From: JALZHR01 sp036389695 | Lineage (GTDB): Bacteria > Acidobacteriota > Blastocatellia > Pyrinomonadales > Pyrinomonadaceae | Reading direction: 5' to 3' | Assembly (NCBI GenBank): GCA_036389695.1 | Contig: DASVWG010000381.1 | Span: 1-14,538 of the forward strand | DNA length: 14,538 nt | In this document: piece after piece, positions 12,633 to 14,538 of the stretch | Numbering within the stretch: position 1 is the first letter of the stretch | Layout: each line of letters starts with the position of its first letter | Notes under the pieces: model-generated | The model's database searches: none | Told to the model about the DNA's origin: nothing | What the model saw: the letters and a program-made list of their open reading frames with translations, nothing else | Translations under genes and position numbers: made by a program

Positions 12633-14078
12633 ATGAACATTTCAACAGAACAAAACGCAAACGTTTGGAACAGCATCCTGCAATCGGTGGAAAAACGTCT
12701 GAACCGGCAAATTTTTGACGCCTGGTTTCGCCCGATTCAATTCGAAGGCTTCGACGCGCAGGAAAAAGTTTTGCGCCTGCGCGCCAGCCAGGTTAATAAA
12801 GATTGGGTCAGCACCTATTATTCGGACGTTATCAAACAGACTTTGCACGAGCTGAATCTGGCGAGCTACCGGCTGGATTGGGAAGTCGAGGAAACGAAGC
12901 TGCCGGAAGAAAATTTTCTCGAAGACGACGCGGATTTCTTTTTTGAAAAACAAAATACACAAACCAGTTCAAATAATTTTAATACTTTAGAAAAACCGAG
13001 ACCGGAAGCTCTGCCGAAACAGAACACGACGAATTTCGTCGACATCGAGCCGATTGAGAATTCGCTCAACCAGAAATATTCATTCGGAACTTTTGTCGTC
13101 GGCTCCTGCAACCAGTTTGCGCACGCGGCGAGTTTGGGCGCGGCTGAGGCGCCGGGCAAAACCTATAATCCTTTATATATATACGGCGGCGTGGGCTTGG
13201 GCAAAACGCACCTGATGCACGCCATCGGTCATTCGATAAAAGAGCGCAATCGTCACCTGCGCGTCGCGTACATCTCGGCAGAAAAATTTATGAACGAATT
13301 GATTAACGCGATTCGTTACGACAAAACGCAGACTTTTAGAGACAAATATCGCTCGATTGATGTTCTGCTAATGGACGACGTCCAGTTTATGGCTGGCAAG
13401 GAACGCACGCAGGAAGAATTTTTTCACACGTTCAACGCGCTGCATAACGACCAGAAACAAATCGTCATCACTTCCGACTGCCCGCCGCGCGAGATTCCGA
13501 CTTTGGAAGAACGCCTGCATTCGCGTTTCGAGTGGGGCTTGATTGCCGACATCGAGCCGCCGGATTTGGAAACGAAAGTCGCTATTCTGAAACGCAAAGC
13601 CGATTTGGACGGCGTCAGCCTGCCCGACGATGTCGCGTTTTTCATCGCCGGAAAAGTAAAAAGCAATATTCGCGAGCTGGAAGGTTCCTTAGTTCGTCTC
13701 GTCGCGATTTCTTCTTTAAGAGGAATGCCGATTTCGAAGATGCTCGCGCAGGACGCGATTCGCAATCTCGTCGACCACGAGCAGCCGGAAGGTTTGTCGA
13801 TGGACAGAATCTCGAAAGCCGTCGCCGCGCATTACAAATTGACGGTCGAAGAACTGAAATCGAAAAATAATTCGCGCCAGATTGCCGTGCCCAGACAGGT
13901 GGCGATGTATCTGTGCAAAAGATTAACGAAACACAGCTTTCCCGAAATCGGTCGCGACTTCGGCGGCAAGCATCACACGACCGTCATGCACTCGGTCGAG
14001 AAGATTGACGCGTTAATTAAGGAAGATAGAAATTTCCACAGGGTCGTCAGCGACCTTATAGATAATCTTTGCAGTTAA
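12633..14078 (+). CDS. dnaA: Chromosomal replication initiator DnaA
   Basis: 481 aa. DnaA binds DnaA boxes, forms an ATP-dependent filament and opens the origin. Domain I is at about residues 8-85, followed by a low-complexity domain II linker with Asn/Thr/Ser and acidic residues. The AAA+ domain has Walker A GGVGLGKT (185-192) and Walker B LLMDDVQF (Asp248, Asp249), and the Arg-finger region is in ERLHSRFEWGL. Domain IV carries the DnaA signature as GRDFGGKHHTTVMHSVEKI (Gly444-Gly445 onward), where most homologues read GGRDHTTV, so the Arg-Asp pair is Lys446-His447. The ATG at 12633 follows GGAG with 7 bases spacing. DnaA boxes on both sides suggest it controls its own gene. Confidence 0.98.
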   Translation: MNISTEQNANVWNSILQSVEKRLNRQIFDAWFRPIQFEGFDAQEKVLRLRASQVNKDWVSTYYSDVIKQTLHELNLASYRLDWEVEETKLPEENFLEDDADFFFEKQNTQTSSNNFNTLEKPRPEALPKQNTTNFVDIEPIENSLNQKYSFGTFVVGSCNQFAHAASLGAAEAPGKTYNPLYIYGGVGLGKTHLMHAIGHSIKERNRHLRVAYISAEKFMNELINAIRYDKTQTFRDKYRSIDVLLMDDVQFMAGKERTQEEFFHTFNALHNDQKQIVITSDCPPREIPTLEERLHSRFEWGLIADIEPPDLETKVAILKRKADLDGVSLPDDVAFFIAGKVKSNIRELEGSLVRLVAISSLRGMPISKMLAQDAIRNLVDHEQPEGLSMDRISKAVAAHYKLTVEELKSKNNSRQIAVPRQVAMYLCKRLTKHSFPEIGRDFGGKHHTTVMHSVEKIDALIKEDRNFHRVVSDLIDNLCS

Positions 14079-14110
14079 TTAAAACTGTTTGAGCGGAATT
14101 TTGGGGAATT

Positions 14111-14348
14111 ATTTCCACAAGGAAGAATTTTAGCGGAACTGTCTATATAGTTTAGCGACAACATTTAAACGAAGTTTTCCACATTTCCACAGGCTGTTGA
14201 AAAAACGCCCTGTGGAAATCGGTGGAAAACTCTTCGTGTTGTCAAAATTTTCCACAGGCGACGGGTTTTCCACAGAGTTTTCCACACTGCCTGTGGAAAG
14301 ATAAATGTAACTATTTCAACAGTAAAGCCGGTTTTCCACTTTTCCACA
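14111..14348 (+). promoter_or_regulatory. Downstream DnaA-box cluster (main part of oriC)
   Basis: About eleven 9-base sites. Plus strand TTTTCCACA: 14175-14183, 14248-14256, 14266-14274, 14278-14286 and 14340-14348. Plus strand variants: ATTTCCACA at 14111 and 14183, and TTTTCCACT at 14332. Minus strand: TGTGGAAAT at 14211, GGTGGAAAA at 14221 and TGTGGAAAG at 14292. Two neighbours overlap by one base (14175/14183 and 14332/14340). ATTTCCACAGG at 14183-14193 is mirrored perfectly at 14209-14219, and 14279-14286 is mirrored at 14292-14299. This density marks a replication origin. Confidence 0.9.
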
Positions 14349-14400
14349 GCTACTACTAGTACTACTAAGAAATATATATAGTTTTAAATGTATTAGAAAT
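14349..14400 (+). promoter_or_regulatory. DnaA-trio element and AT-rich DNA-unwinding region
   Basis: Directly after the last DnaA box and one G, CTACTACTAGTACTACTA (14350-14367) gives six triplets. On the opposite strand they read 3'-GAT, GAT, GAT, CAT, GAT, GAT-5', the DnaA-trio pattern known from Bacillus subtilis, where DnaA spreads onto one strand. The AT-rich stretch at 14368-14400 (AATATATATAG and following) is the probable site of first opening. The order box, trio, AT-rich agrees with the established basal unwinding system. Confidence 0.85.
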
Positions 14401-14538
14401 AGTAAAAGGCGTGTGAATTATAAAAGTTAAACTTTAGGTTTTAGTGAAAAAGAAACGTCAGATTATTAGTCGTTTCTAATTTGTAGAAGTATCTATTTAG
14501 CCATAAAATATCTGAAACAATCCTTCAGAAGAAGCACG
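14401..14538. other. AT-rich sequence after the unwinding region, no gene seen
   Basis: I find no supported gene here. A short inverted repeat AGAAACG (14451-14457) / CGTTTCT (14471-14477) has a 13-base loop. dnaN would be expected further downstream but does not begin within the window. Confidence 0.5.

Noticed and set aside
14451..14477. AGAAACG/CGTTTCT hairpin near the right edge as a terminator or small RNA
   Set aside because: Only seven base pairs with a long loop and no T-run directly after it.

Overview
The window is a chromosomal replication-origin region of a Gram-negative-type bacterium. YidC carries the large periplasmic domain found in diderms. Base composition is moderate, with AT-rich intergenic stretches. 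The combination of DUF445, a head-GIN (DUF2807) protein, a NuiA-like inhibitor and this style of DnaA makes me lean towards Acidobacteriota (Blastocatellia-like). That is an impression with low confidence, not something the sequence proves.

Layout. Positions 1-3882 (minus strand) hold the classic origin-proximal cluster in the order rpmH, rnpA, yidD, yidC, jag, mnmE. mnmE runs off the left edge. rpmH lies wholly inside the 5' part of the rnpA reading frame, an arrangement best known from Thermus. Positions 4014-8673 hold a possible 58-aa membrane ORF (plus), purN, a membrane-anchored transglutaminase-like protein, a secreted NTR/TIMP-like protein, purM and an arylamine N-acetyltransferase (the last five all minus). 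Positions 8796-11562 (plus) hold an unrecognised 127-aa protein coupled to a DUF445 membrane protein, then a head-GIN beta-helix protein followed by a terminator. A NuiA-like gene (minus, 11780-12208) precedes the origin.

The origin appears bipartite around dnaA (12633-14078, plus). A small DnaA-box cluster lies upstream (12440-12473). A dense cluster of about eleven box-like sites lies downstream (14111-14348) and ends in a box, a run of DnaA-trio triplets and an AT-rich unwinding region (14340-14400). dnaN is not in the window, and the last 140 bases hold no gene I can support.

Several intergenic gaps are filled by inverted-repeat elements. Three of them (3013-3109, 4831-4906, 11646-11760) share one unusual design: two facing arms built of tandem 7-base units, with a different unit in each element. 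A fourth (7798-7893) is MITE-like with 13-bp perfect ends.

Functionally the window joins replication initiation (dnaA, oriC), translation and tRNA processing (rpmH, rnpA, mnmE), membrane protein insertion (yidD, yidC, jag) and de novo purine synthesis (purM, purN), plus a few envelope or unknown proteins inserted between rpmH and dnaA. I saw no rRNA, tRNA, CRISPR array, transposase or phage gene.
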